Below are positions 33,271-41,141 of a DNA stretch of 49,633 bases, piece by piece. Origin of the DNA: Candidatus Gastranaerophilales bacterium (GTDB lineage Bacteria > Cyanobacteriota > Vampirovibrionia > Gastranaerophilales > Gastranaerophilaceae); NCBI GenBank assembly GCA_944326905.1, contig CALVFU010000009.1, forward strand, positions 1-49,633, written 5' to 3'. A program made the position numbers and the translations under genes. Position 1 is the stretch's first letter. Each line of letters begins with the position of its first letter. The notes under the pieces were generated by a model. The model did no database searches. It worked only from the letters and a program-made list of their open reading frames with translations, and was not told where the DNA came from.

Positions 33271-34623
33271 TTATTCATCTTCCTGAGATTGTCCGGCATC
33301 TTCTTGAGGTTTTGGCGGGAGTTTTTCTATAATAAGCTTGGTAACTCTTGCCCCGTCAACCTCGCTTACTGTGAATTTAAGCCCGTTAAACTCGACTGTA
33401 TCACCAACGGCAGCTATCCGCCCCAAGGATTTAACTACCAATCCGGCGATTGTTTCTATATCTTCTTCATCGAACTTATCTTCATCCAATTCAAAAAATT
33501 CAGCGACTTTGTCAGTTCGCATCATACCGTTAGCGACATACTTATTTTCACCAACTTGTTTGATATTAAGCTCTTCTTCATCAAATTCATCTTGAACTTC
33601 ACCTATAATTTCTTCCAAGACATCTTCAAGGGTTATAATTCCTGAGGTGCCGCCAAACTCGTCGACTACAATAGCAAGCTGGGCGCGTCGTTTACGAAAT
33701 TCAATAATAAGGTTATCCAAAGTCATTGTTTCAGGGACAAGCAATATTGGTCTTAATAAATTATCAATAGAATATGGTTTCCCCGAAACAGAGAGAGAAT
33801 AAATATCTTTTACATGTATAAAGCCAATAATCTTATCCATTGAATCTTTATAAACAGGGTATCTTGTATATTGGCTCTCAAACATTATCTTTTTCAATTC
33901 ATCGAAAGATATATCATATGGCAGGCATACAATATCAGTTCTGGGTATCATAACCTGTTTTGCGGTTAAGTCAGAAAACTTAAACATATTATGTATAAAC
34001 TCTGCTTCGGTTTCGTTTAGGACACCCTGGTCGAGGCTTGCGTCAACGATTAAATCAAGCTCCTGGGTTGTATGAGCAAGCTGAGCTGCTGAAGAATCAC
34101 AGACATGAAACATTTTCAATATAGAATTGCCAGAAAAGGTTAAAATCCATACAAAGGGTTTAAATATAACCATCATAATATGCATTGGTTTGGTAACTGC
34201 AAGTGCAATTTTTTCCGGGTACTGAATAGACAAACATTTAGGAAGCTGCTCGCCGAGAACTACGTGAAACATTGTGACAAGGATAAAGGATATAGGGACA
34301 GCAATTGCGTGAGCGGTAATGGTATGATTAATATGCGGTATAAAAGCGACAATTGGTTCAATAAGTCTTACTGCAGTTGCTTCGCCAACCCAGCCTAATC
34401 CGATACTTGCAACTGTCACACCAAGCTGCGCCGCCGCAAGCATAGCATTAACATCATCCAGCGTTTTAAGTGCCAGTTTTGCAATCTTATTGCCTTCATT
34501 AGAAAGTTGTTCCAGACGAGTTTTTCTCACTTTTACAAGAGAAAACTCGGCAGCCACAAAAAAAGCATTAACAAAAAGTAAAAACAGAATTACAAATATA
34601 TTTAATATTATACTCTGGTCCAT
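33271..34623 (-). CDS. CNNM/CorC-type membrane protein (DUF21, CBS pair, CorC_HlyC)
   Basis: This 450-residue protein belongs to the hemolysin-C/CorC/CNNM group, whose better-studied members transport or regulate magnesium. The N-terminal DUF21 membrane domain has about three to four helices within residues 1-160 and the conserved SLVKVRKTRLEQL and GEQLPKCLSIQYPEKIAL segments. A CBS pair follows (about 210-330), with MIPRTDIVCL and GGTSGIITLEDVLEEIIG. A CorC_HlyC domain with an acidic linker (about 340-435) ends in an acidic tail. The old name 'hemolysin' is not a safe functional claim. No Shine-Dalgarno is obvious. It is convergent with dgt. Confidence 0.88.
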   Translation of the reverse strand: MDQSIILNIFVILFLLFVNAFFVAAEFSLVKVRKTRLEQLSNEGNKIAKLALKTLDDVNAMLAAAQLGVTVASIGLGWVGEATAVRLIEPIVAFIPHINHTITAHAIAVPISFILVTMFHVVLGEQLPKCLSIQYPEKIALAVTKPMHIMMVIFKPFVWILTFSGNSILKMFHVCDSSAAQLAHTTQELDLIVDASLDQGVLNETEAEFIHNMFKFSDLTAKQVMIPRTDIVCLPYDISFDELKKIMFESQYTRYPVYKDSMDKIIGFIHVKDIYSLSVSGKPYSIDNLLRPILLVPETMTLDNLIIEFRKRRAQLAIVVDEFGGTSGIITLEDVLEEIIGEVQDEFDEEELNIKQVGENKYVANGMMRTDKVAEFFELDEDKFDEEDIETIAGLVVKSLGRIAAVGDTVEFNGLKFTVSEVDGARVTKLIIEKLPPKPQEDAGQSQEDE

Positions 34624-34847
34624 GTATACTAATTTAATACCTTGTCTCTATTTTTTAATTTTATAATACATTCAGTGAAATTGCAACAGGAAGCAAAAAC
34701 AATACCGTATCAGGTGCTAAAATTTATATTAGGAAGTGTATTCAAATGTTTTACACTATACAAAACAATTCAAACAATATAAATCCTCTGTAAGATACTG
34801 CGATATATATTTTATCCTCCATTATATTGATATCAGCGTAATATATC

Positions 34848-34876
34848 TTTACAAAACCTTGTTTAACATATATTAT
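34848..34876 (+). promoter_or_regulatory. Promoter of the small membrane-protein operon
   Basis: TTTACA (34848-34853) and TATTAT (34871-34876) are separated by exactly 17 bp, giving a start near 34883 and a leader of about 55 bases. The 34624-34847 interval is very AT-rich and otherwise empty. Confidence 0.6.
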
Positions 34877-34938
34877 GATATAGTATATTATTATAAATTG
34901 TATTCGAGGTTATATTAAATAAACGAGGGTTATTTAAA

Positions 34939-35316
34939 ATGAATATTCAAGCACTTAATAATGCCGGTGTGCCCGCATCTAAAGGAAGTATAGTAAAACC
35001 CGGTAAATTAACAAATTTAGCTTATTCTGCTGTTTTTGCTGCCTCATTGCTCGGCGCTGCTGATTGTTTTGTTAAACAAAATACAGTAGAAAATACAACT
35101 CCAAAAACGGAGCTTAAAGCAGGTTTATATTCTGATGACGATGAGTTCGCAAAATATATGGACGGCTCAGCGGCTGATGCTATAAAAAATTACAATATAA
35201 ATAACGATAAGCCGTCTAAAGGCGAAACAACAAAAACTATTCTTATGGGTATTTTCTCAGGAGTATTGGCCGGCGCTATTGCAAAAAGATTTGTAAATGA
35301 AATTAAATACGGTTAA
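34939..35316 (+). CDS. Small unknown protein, first of three related tandem genes
   Basis: This 125-residue protein starts MNIQALNN and has a first hydrophobic segment LAYSAVFAASLLGAAD (about 28-43). An acidic, Asp/Asn-rich middle follows, then a second hydrophobic segment TILMGIFSGVLAGAIA (about 99-114) and a short basic tail. The stretch LTNLAYSAVFAASLL closely matches LTKTAYAAMFSASLL of the third protein, showing common descent. Two membrane passes, or an export signal plus an anchor, are possible. It has GAGGG as RBS. I know no family for it. Confidence 0.75.
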   Translation: MNIQALNNAGVPASKGSIVKPGKLTNLAYSAVFAASLLGAADCFVKQNTVENTTPKTELKAGLYSDDDEFAKYMDGSAADAIKNYNINNDKPSKGETTKTILMGIFSGVLAGAIAKRFVNEIKYG

Positions 35317-35336
35317 TCTGCAAAGGGGATTTTAAA

Positions 35337-35621
35337 ATGAAAACACCAGTTATATCATCTTCCAATCAAACTAATTTTAATGGTATAAGTATTGGGAAAG
35401 TAAAAAAAACAGGTTTAGCCTGTGCTGCTATAGTACCTCTTATGGCTCTTGCTCCGATTAATTCAAGTGCCAAAAACAACAATGATTCTTTTGAAAAAAC
35501 ACCTATTGTAAAAATAGATGCACAGAAAAAAGCAGATACTTCATCAGGTTTTGTAGTAGTTGCATTAATTTCTGCTATTGCTACTTATCTGTGTACAGGT
35601 AATAATTATAAAAAACAATAA
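35337..35621 (+). CDS. Small unknown protein, second of three tandem genes
   Basis: This 94-residue protein has the N-terminal pattern MKTPVISS, a spacer, then TNFNGI. A hydrophobic segment GLACAAIVPLMALAPINSSA (about 26-45) looks like a signal peptide with an AxA-like end. A polar linker and a C-terminal hydrophobic stretch GFVVVALISAIATYL (about 71-85) follow. The order is the same as in its neighbours. RBS AAGGGGA lies at the right distance, and the gene begins 20 bp after the first one. The function is unknown. Confidence 0.72.
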   Translation: MKTPVISSSNQTNFNGISIGKVKKTGLACAAIVPLMALAPINSSAKNNNDSFEKTPIVKIDAQKKADTSSGFVVVALISAIATYLCTGNNYKKQ

Positions 35622-35634
35622 AATCGGAGATAAA

Positions 35635-35973
35635 ATGAAAATACAGGCGATAAATAATCAAAATTTTTCAGGAATTAAGCTAAATACAAAATCATTAACT
35701 AAAACTGCTTATGCGGCTATGTTTTCAGCTTCATTGTTATCAAATGCGGCACTTAATGCTGATAGTTTTACTAAAAATAAAAAAACATCTGAAACCGAGA
35801 TAGTAAATAATGTACAGTCGAAGCAACAAGCAGAAAATGGACTTGATATGATGGCTGATGGTATAAATGAATTAATCGGAGCTGAGGAAGGTTCTATATG
35901 GGGCGGTGTGCTGCTTTTGTTAGGTATGTGCGGCGCCGGTTTTTTATATCAAATGTCTAAAAATGATGACTAA
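35635..35973 (+). CDS. Small unknown protein, third of three tandem genes
   Basis: I start this protein at the ATG at 35635, which has CGGAG 6 bases upstream and gives MKIQAINNQNFSGI. An upstream ATG at 35578 lies inside the previous gene and has no RBS. The 112 residues hold a hydrophobic segment AYAAMFSASLLSNAALNA (about 25-42). A charged region follows, then the C-terminal membrane helix IWGGVLLLLGMCGAGFLY (about 88-105) and a short acidic tail. It is paralogous to the first gene. A bidirectional terminator overlaps its end. Confidence 0.75.
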   Translation: MKIQAINNQNFSGIKLNTKSLTKTAYAAMFSASLLSNAALNADSFTKNKKTSETEIVNNVQSKQQAENGLDMMADGINELIGAEEGSIWGGVLLLLGMCGAGFLYQMSKNDD

Positions 35974-36000
35974 AAAATCGGCATTAAAAGCCGATTTTTT
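35972..36000. terminator. Bidirectional terminator between the small-protein operon and the atp operon
   Basis: AAAAAATCGGC (35972-35982) and GCCGATTTTTT (35990-36000) form a perfect 11-bp stem with a 7-base loop and T runs on both strands. It separates two convergent operons. Confidence 0.92.
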
Positions 36001-36012
36001 TCACCTAATAAC

Positions 36013-36924
36013 TTAACCTTTTGCCGCATTAGCGCCGGAAACTATTTCAACAAGTTCCTGGGTAATCGCTGCTTGACGAGCTTTGTTATAATTAATGGTT
36101 AGGTTTGTAATCATTTCTTCTGCATTATTTGAGGCAGCAGACATAGCTGTCATTCTTGAAGCAAGCTCGCTTGCGCTTGCTTCTAACAGCGCTTGGTATA
36201 TTGTATTAGACAAATACATCGGTACAATAGCCTGTAAAACACTGTTAGGTGACGGCTCAAATTCCATCAACGGATCAAGTTCTTTCGCCTCAACATCATC
36301 AAGATTAACAGGTAAAAGCTGCTGTTCAGTTAATGAATATGACATCATATTATTAAAGTGTGTAGTAATAATTTTTATATCATCAATTACACCGATTGCG
36401 TAATCTTCTGCCATATCCTGCGCTATCATATCTGCGGCTCCTGCTGTGGGGTTATCGACAACGGAAGTATAGGTTTTAGCAACTCTTGCAGCTCCTTTTA
36501 AGTGCTTAAAAGCGGCAGAACCTTTCATCCCTACAACGTACAGAATGGTACCGTATCCCTGTGCTGAATTGTCGTCTATTTCTTTATTAACAGCGCGAAT
36601 AATATTTGCATTGTAAGCGCCGGCAAGCCCCTTATTAGAAGTCATAACCAGAAGTCCTCTGGTTTTAATTTCACGTGGAGTCAAAAGCAGATTATAATTA
36701 TCAATTGCCCGTTCAGGCGTTACACCTTCGGAAACTGATATATCAACTTTGCTAAGCATAGTTTTAAATAAAGATAACAGCTCATCAGAAAACGGGCGGG
36801 CTGATTTTACAGTTGTTTCTGCTCTCTTAACCTTTGCGGCTGCTACCATCTTCATAGCTTTGGTTATTTTTTTTGTGTTTTCTACACTTTGTATTCTATT
36901 TTTTATATCTTTTAAGTTTGGCAT
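36013..36924 (-). CDS. atpG: ATP synthase gamma subunit
   Basis: Gamma is the central rotor shaft of F1. The N-terminal MPNLKDIKNRIQSVENTKKITKAMKMVAAAK and C-terminal NKARQAAITQELVEIVSGA helices are canonical. At 303 residues it is longer than the E. coli protein (287) but lacks the loop of about 35 residues that cyanobacterial and chloroplast gamma carry in the middle: the region after QQLLPV passes directly to FEPSPNSVLQ. It is therefore not redox- or dark-regulated in the photosynthetic way. It is last of the seven-gene operon and is named atpC in cyanobacterial nomenclature. Confidence 0.95.
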   Translation of the reverse strand: MPNLKDIKNRIQSVENTKKITKAMKMVAAAKVKRAETTVKSARPFSDELLSLFKTMLSKVDISVSEGVTPERAIDNYNLLLTPREIKTRGLLVMTSNKGLAGAYNANIIRAVNKEIDDNSAQGYGTILYVVGMKGSAAFKHLKGAARVAKTYTSVVDNPTAGAADMIAQDMAEDYAIGVIDDIKIITTHFNNMMSYSLTEQQLLPVNLDDVEAKELDPLMEFEPSPNSVLQAIVPMYLSNTIYQALLEASASELASRMTAMSAASNNAEEMITNLTINYNKARQAAITQELVEIVSGANAAKG

Positions 36925-36937
36925 TATTTTTTCCTAA

Positions 36938-38449
36938 TTATAATGTTGCCTTGAAGTTGGTAAGAGTTTTTCTAAGCTCTTCTTTGTCCTCATCCGAAAG
37001 TGCACTTCCGCTGTTAAGCTTGCTGCTCAGTTCTGGAAGATTTGCTTCAAAATACTCAAACCATGCATCTTTAAATTTTTGAATCTCTTTATTTTCTACG
37101 TCATCCAAGAAACCTTCATTAGCGGCAAATAAAATGCTTATCTGCTTAGCTACAGAGAGCGGTTTATATTGCGGCTGTTTAAGGACTTCTGTCAGCTTTT
37201 GCCCTCTCAATAACTGATTCTTAGTTGCTGCATCTAAATCTGATGCAAACTGTGCAAACGCTTCTAATTCTCTGAACTGGGCGAGGTCTAACCTCAGTTT
37301 ACCTGCAACCTGCTTAATACCTTTGGTTTGAGCAGCTCCGCCAACCCGCGATACAGAAATGCCTGCATTGATTGCCGGTCTTACACCTGAGTTAAACAGG
37401 GCAGATTCTAAGAAAATCTGTCCGTCAGTAATGGAAATTACGTTAGTAGGAATGTATGCTGATACGTCGCCTGCTTGTGTTTCAATAATAGGCAGTGCTG
37501 TAATACTTCCGCCTCCTAATTCGTCATTAAGCTTAACTGCACGTTCGAGAAGTCTTGAGTGAAGATAGAATACATCACCCGGATATGCTTCACGCCCTGG
37601 CGGTCTTTTAAGAAGCAAACTCATTGCACGATACGCTTGAGCGTGTTTTGTTAAGTCATCATAAATTATAAGTACGTGTTTACCTTGTTCCATAAACTCT
37701 TCAGCCATTGTAACACCTGCAAATGGCGCAATATATTGCAGCGGGGCAGATTCATTTGCCGTAGCTGATACAATAATTGAATAATCCATAGCTCCATGGG
37801 TTTCCAGTGTCTTAGCCAGCTGGGCAACTGTTGATGCTTTTTGACCTATTGCAACATAAATACAAATTACATCTTGACCTTTTTGATTCAAAATTGTATC
37901 AAGCGCGATAGCTGTTTTCCCGGTTTGTCTGTCACCGATAATCAACTCTCTTTGACCTCTTCCAATAGGGGTTAATGCATCAATTGCAGTTAAACCAGTT
38001 TGTAAAGGCTGAAATACGGATTTTCTATCTACAATTCCCGGGGCTACACGTTCAATAGGTCTGATTTTTGAGGTGTGTAGATCACCTTTACCGTCAATAG
38101 GCACACCATTTGGATTAACTATTCTGCCGATTAGCTCCGATCCAACAGGAACAGACGCAATCTTGCCCGTTGTTTTTACGGTCATACCTTCTTTAATATG
38201 TGTATATTCCCCAAGAATTACAACACCTACGTTATCTTCCTCCAGGTTTAACGTTATGCCTATTGTACCTAAGCCGTCTTCAAACTCTACAAGTTCGTTA
38301 GACATAACATTTCTTAGACCGTAAACACGCGCAATACCATCACCGACTTCAAGCACGCTGCCGATGTTAGAAATCTCTGTTCTGGTCTCGTAATTTTTAA
38401 TATTCTCTTTAATTATCGAGCTGATTTCGTCCGGATTTATTACTGCCAT
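36938..38449 (-). CDS. atpA: ATP synthase alpha subunit
   Basis: Alpha forms the non-catalytic part of the F1 hexamer. The 503-residue length and the P-loop GDRQTGKTA, followed by IALDTILNQ, are typical. The C-terminal half has [20 protein letters not shown], the alpha-subunit signature. It lies 11 bp after atpH and 13 bp before atpG. The beta and epsilon genes are not in the window, as expected for the cyanobacterial split into two atp clusters. Confidence 0.97.
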   Translation of the reverse strand: MAVINPDEISSIIKENIKNYETRTEISNIGSVLEVGDGIARVYGLRNVMSNELVEFEDGLGTIGITLNLEEDNVGVVILGEYTHIKEGMTVKTTGKIASVPVGSELIGRIVNPNGVPIDGKGDLHTSKIRPIERVAPGIVDRKSVFQPLQTGLTAIDALTPIGRGQRELIIGDRQTGKTAIALDTILNQKGQDVICIYVAIGQKASTVAQLAKTLETHGAMDYSIIVSATANESAPLQYIAPFAGVTMAEEFMEQGKHVLIIYDDLTKHAQAYRAMSLLLKRPPGREAYPGDVFYLHSRLLERAVKLNDELGGGSITALPIIETQAGDVSAYIPTNVISITDGQIFLESALFNSGVRPAINAGISVSRVGGAAQTKGIKQVAGKLRLDLAQFRELEAFAQFASDLDAATKNQLLRGQKLTEVLKQPQYKPLSVAKQISILFAANEGFLDDVENKEIQKFKDAWFEYFEANLPELSSKLNSGSALSDEDKEELRKTLTNFKATL

Positions 38450-38460
38450 AATTTCCCCTT

Positions 38461-39021
38461 TTATTTTGTTATTATTCTCTTACACAAATTGTTTAATTTA
38501 GTACGAATACTGTTATCTACTATTGTACCGTCTATATTAAATATTAAGCCGCCGATAATAGAACTGTCGACATTCCATTTTATATCCGCGTTTTTAGAAA
38601 GTTTTTCAATAATTTTGTTTTTTAAGTCTTCGCGTTTTGCATCGTCTATTTCAACTGCGGAAGTAACTTTTAGTCTTACAATATTTTCACATTTATTTAA
38701 TTCTTTTTTATACTCTTCAAGAATGTCCTCAAGCAAACCCAGCCTTTTTCTAAGAGCAAGAACCATTAAAAAATTTTTAACTGTTTTTGGAAAAGCATCT
38801 CCAAAAACTTTTTCTATAATCTCTTGTTTTTCTTCAACTGTTACAATAGGATTAACGAACAGTGACTTTAAGTCGCTGGAGGCATTAACAGTATCCACAA
38901 TGTCAGTTAAATGTTCAAGAAGAGATTCGCGAGTCAAGCCCTCATCCTGCGACAACTCAAATAACGATTTTGCCCATCTGTTTGCAGCTAGTTCGTTACT
39001 GCTGATTTTTACTGATTCCAT
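38461..39021 (-). CDS. atpH: ATP synthase delta subunit
   Basis: Delta (OSCP-like) links the peripheral stalk to the top of F1. The 186 residues show the N-terminal helical domain ([16 protein letters not shown]) and the C-terminal [22 protein letters not shown], which matches the family signature (GG-x-x-x-x-x-x-x-x-x-D-x-S). Its ATG directly follows the stop codon of the b gene with no gap, indicating coupled translation. Confidence 0.93.
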   Translation of the reverse strand: MESVKISSNELAANRWAKSLFELSQDEGLTRESLLEHLTDIVDTVNASSDLKSLFVNPIVTVEEKQEIIEKVFGDAFPKTVKNFLMVLALRKRLGLLEDILEEYKKELNKCENIVRLKVTSAVEIDDAKREDLKNKIIEKLSKNADIKWNVDSSIIGGLIFNIDGTIVDNSIRTKLNNLCKRIITK

Positions 39022-39531
39022 CTACTGTTTTACCTCATCTAAAGCATTTAAGCTTTCGTATATAAATTTGTCATGCAATTCAGAATGTTCTTCCAATTCT
39101 TTTTGAATGTTCTGTTTTGCAATTTCTACTGCTGCTAATGCTGTTTTTTTCATTAGTTCAGCCTGCAAGAGACTCATTTGAGCATCAATTCTTTTTTGTG
39201 TAGAAGTTATTATGCCCCTTGTAATGATACGTGCATCTTCAAGCATCTTTTTACCAAGAGCGTTTGCACTTTTTTCTGCAATTCCTAAAGCATTGTAAAT
39301 TTCTTCATCAATATGAGATGCATCTTCTGCTTTTTTCGCAAATTCTTCCTCTCTCAGTTTTTTTTCGGCTTCTGATTCCCGTATATTATTAACAACTTTT
39401 TGCCGAGCTTCTTCTAATTTTCTGGAAAAATCAAACTTAATACAAATGTAATAGAGCAGAGCAACCATGACAACAAAATTAAATATATTTGTTGACATTA
39501 ACCAATTCCAGATTTCAAGAAATCTATCCAT
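39022..39531 (-). CDS. atpF: ATP synthase b subunit
   Basis: This is one of two peripheral-stalk b-type subunits. A single N-terminal membrane helix (about 12-31, FNFVVMVALLYYICIKF) is followed by a long charged coiled coil, in 169 residues. I start at 39531 because AAGGAG lies 7 bases upstream; an ATG at 39549 lies before that site and within the preceding gene. The start overlaps the b' stop by 8 bases (ATGGATAG). Two different b genes next to each other are characteristic of cyanobacteria and plastids. Confidence 0.9.
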   Translation of the reverse strand: MDRFLEIWNWLMSTNIFNFVVMVALLYYICIKFDFSRKLEEARQKVVNNIRESEAEKKLREEEFAKKAEDASHIDEEIYNALGIAEKSANALGKKMLEDARIITRGIITSTQKRIDAQMSLLQAELMKKTALAAVEIAKQNIQKELEEHSELHDKFIYESLNALDEVKQ

Positions 39532-40021
39532 TATCTTGCTCCTTAACACAAACGCTTAATATGTTATCTACAGTGTCTTCATCAACCGAACTTATTTGTT
39601 TTTCGTATCCGAGGAATTTAGAGGCAACTGCACTTGCCAATTCCCCTATGTGTTCTTTTAACTTAGCTCTTGCATCTCTATCTATATTTTGCAGTCTGAG
39701 TTTAACGCCGGACATGTCCTTTGCTGAAATTGTATGTTCATACTCAATTAAAGTATCTTTTTTTAGCTTGTACTCCTTTATAACCTTAGAATAAACCTCG
39801 CGGGCGACTTCCTTAGATTTTTGTTTTCGTTCGACCGTCCAAGCGTCAAGTTTTTCCATTTTGTCTTTTGCTTCTTCTGCTTCTTTGTAGTTTGAGTTAA
39901 TATACCGCATGCGCCGGTGAACAACGTCAGCAAGCGGCTCATACAAAATGGCATTAAGCATTAGCAAAAATATAACAAAACTAACTATACAAACTAATAA
40001 TGTAGCGTTAAACTCAAGCAT
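39524..40021 (-). CDS. atpF2: ATP synthase b' subunit
   Basis: This is the second, divergent b-type stalk subunit, 165 residues. It starts with a membrane helix, LLVCIVSFVIFLLMLNAILY (about 8-27), then PLADVVHRRMRYI, the conserved junction of b', and a charged helical stalk. In photosynthetic bacteria b and b' form a heterodimer, in contrast to the b homodimer of E. coli. Its end overlaps atpF by 8 bases. Confidence 0.9.
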   Translation of the reverse strand: MLEFNATLLVCIVSFVIFLLMLNAILYEPLADVVHRRMRYINSNYKEAEEAKDKMEKLDAWTVERKQKSKEVAREVYSKVIKEYKLKKDTLIEYEHTISAKDMSGVKLRLQNIDRDARAKLKEHIGELASAVASKFLGYEKQISSVDEDTVDNILSVCVKEQDNG

Positions 40022-40036
40022 CTGGCACCTTATTTA

Positions 40037-40276
40037 TTATGAGAAAATTAATAACAAAGCTATGAACAAAGCATAGATAGATGTAGCTTCCGCAAGACCT
40101 GCACCTATGATGAAGTTTTTAAAAGCTTCACCCTTAATAGCCGGCTGTCTGGCAATTGCGTCAAGAACACCTTTTGTAGCAATACCAATACCGATACCGC
40201 CGCCAAATACACCTAATACAGCAAGCCCAGCACCTAATTTAGCTGCATCTAAACCTTGTTGTACTACTTCTTCCAT
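40037..40276 (-). CDS. atpE: ATP synthase c subunit (rotor ring)
   Basis: This proteolipid builds the membrane rotor. The 79 residues form two hydrophobic helices with the polar loop ARQPAIKGE between them. The ion-binding carboxylate is the Glu in GLAEATSIY. Alignment with sodium-type c subunits puts Ile at the Gln position of helix 1 (GGGIGIGIATKG) and Ala where the sodium type has Ser after the Glu, so proton coupling is more likely. The start is at 40276, after AAAGGAG; a frame extension to 40294 would need a TTG start. Confidence 0.93.
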   Translation of the reverse strand: MEEVVQQGLDAAKLGAGLAVLGVFGGGIGIGIATKGVLDAIARQPAIKGEAFKNFIIGAGLAEATSIYALFIALLLIFS

Positions 40277-40309
40277 AATAATGTCTCCTTTCAAATTATA
40301 TAATCAAAC

Positions 40310-41011
40310 TTAGTCTTCTTCTTGTATAGCCATTGTAATGTATGTTGTTGACAGTAAAGCAAAAACCAGCGCTTGGATTAATGCTACAAACAGTTCAAAC
40401 AGCATAAACGGTATCGGTACAAAATACGCAAACAATGACAGAAATGTAACAACCATAATCTCACCGGCAAGGATGTTGGCAAAAAGCCGCAAAGCAAGAG
40501 AAAATGGTCTTACAAACAATTCCAGCGTGTCAATTAACGTAATCATTATACCGTTGATACTCCAGCCGTGGAAGAAAAACTTCATACCGTTTTTCTTTAC
40601 GCCGTAGTAAATGTAGTATATTGATACAACAAGCGCCATAGCGGCAGTCATATTAATATCGTTATTAGGAGATGCAAATTCCCCTTGGTTCAAATGTAAT
40701 AATCTTAAAGGCAATTGACCTATAAGGTTTGCAGTTAAGATAAAGAAAAATAGAGTTAATATCAACGGGGAGTGTTTTCTTGCATATTTAGCCCCCATAC
40801 TTTGTGTAGTAATTTCTACAAAGTAATTAATAAAGGACTCCCATACCAATTGGAGCTTGGAGGGAAATATTGACAATTTCCGTGTTGTTAAAAGTGCTAA
40901 CAGCAATAAAATTGCCATTGCAAACCACATTGTTAAAATTGTGTCCATATTAAAATGGAGCGTGTGCCCATAAAATGCGTGGCTTATAACCCAATGTCCT
41001 TGTTCGCTCAT
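40310..41011 (-). CDS. atpB: ATP synthase a subunit
   Basis: Subunit a is the static half of the ion channel. About five to six membrane helices fill the 233 residues. The essential arginine is in SLALRLFANILAGEI (the conserved R-L-x-x-N), and TAN-LIGQLPL follows the usual pattern. I choose the ATG at 41011, which follows GAAGGG; the frame extends 33 bases further without an RBS. It is the first gene of the operon. No atpI gene precedes it. Confidence 0.93.
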   Translation of the reverse strand: MSEQGHWVISHAFYGHTLHFNMDTILTMWFAMAILLLLALLTTRKLSIFPSKLQLVWESFINYFVEITTQSMGAKYARKHSPLILTLFFFILTANLIGQLPLRLLHLNQGEFASPNNDINMTAAMALVVSIYYIYYGVKKNGMKFFFHGWSINGIMITLIDTLELFVRPFSLALRLFANILAGEIMVVTFLSLFAYFVPIPFMLFELFVALIQALVFALLSTTYITMAIQEED

Positions 41012-41141
41012 CTCTTTTACCCTTCTGGCTTTAAGATACCACAATATTAAACTTATAGCAAGTCACATAAAAAGATGATTTATCAAATATTTAAATTTTT
41101 TGTGATATTATTTTTTTTAAGGAAGAGGTTTATTAAGTGTT

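Noticed and set aside
33289-33645. Plus-strand frames of 85 and 118 codons inside the CNNM-type gene
   Set aside because: They lie antisense to conserved CBS and CorC domains, have no RBS and have shadow-like composition.
39532-39549. Longer atpF start
   Set aside because: The ATG at 39549 lies upstream of the AAGGAG that serves the ATG at 39531.
40277-40294. Longer atpE start
   Set aside because: It needs a TTG codon upstream of the Shine-Dalgarno; the ATG at 40276 follows AAAGGAG correctly.
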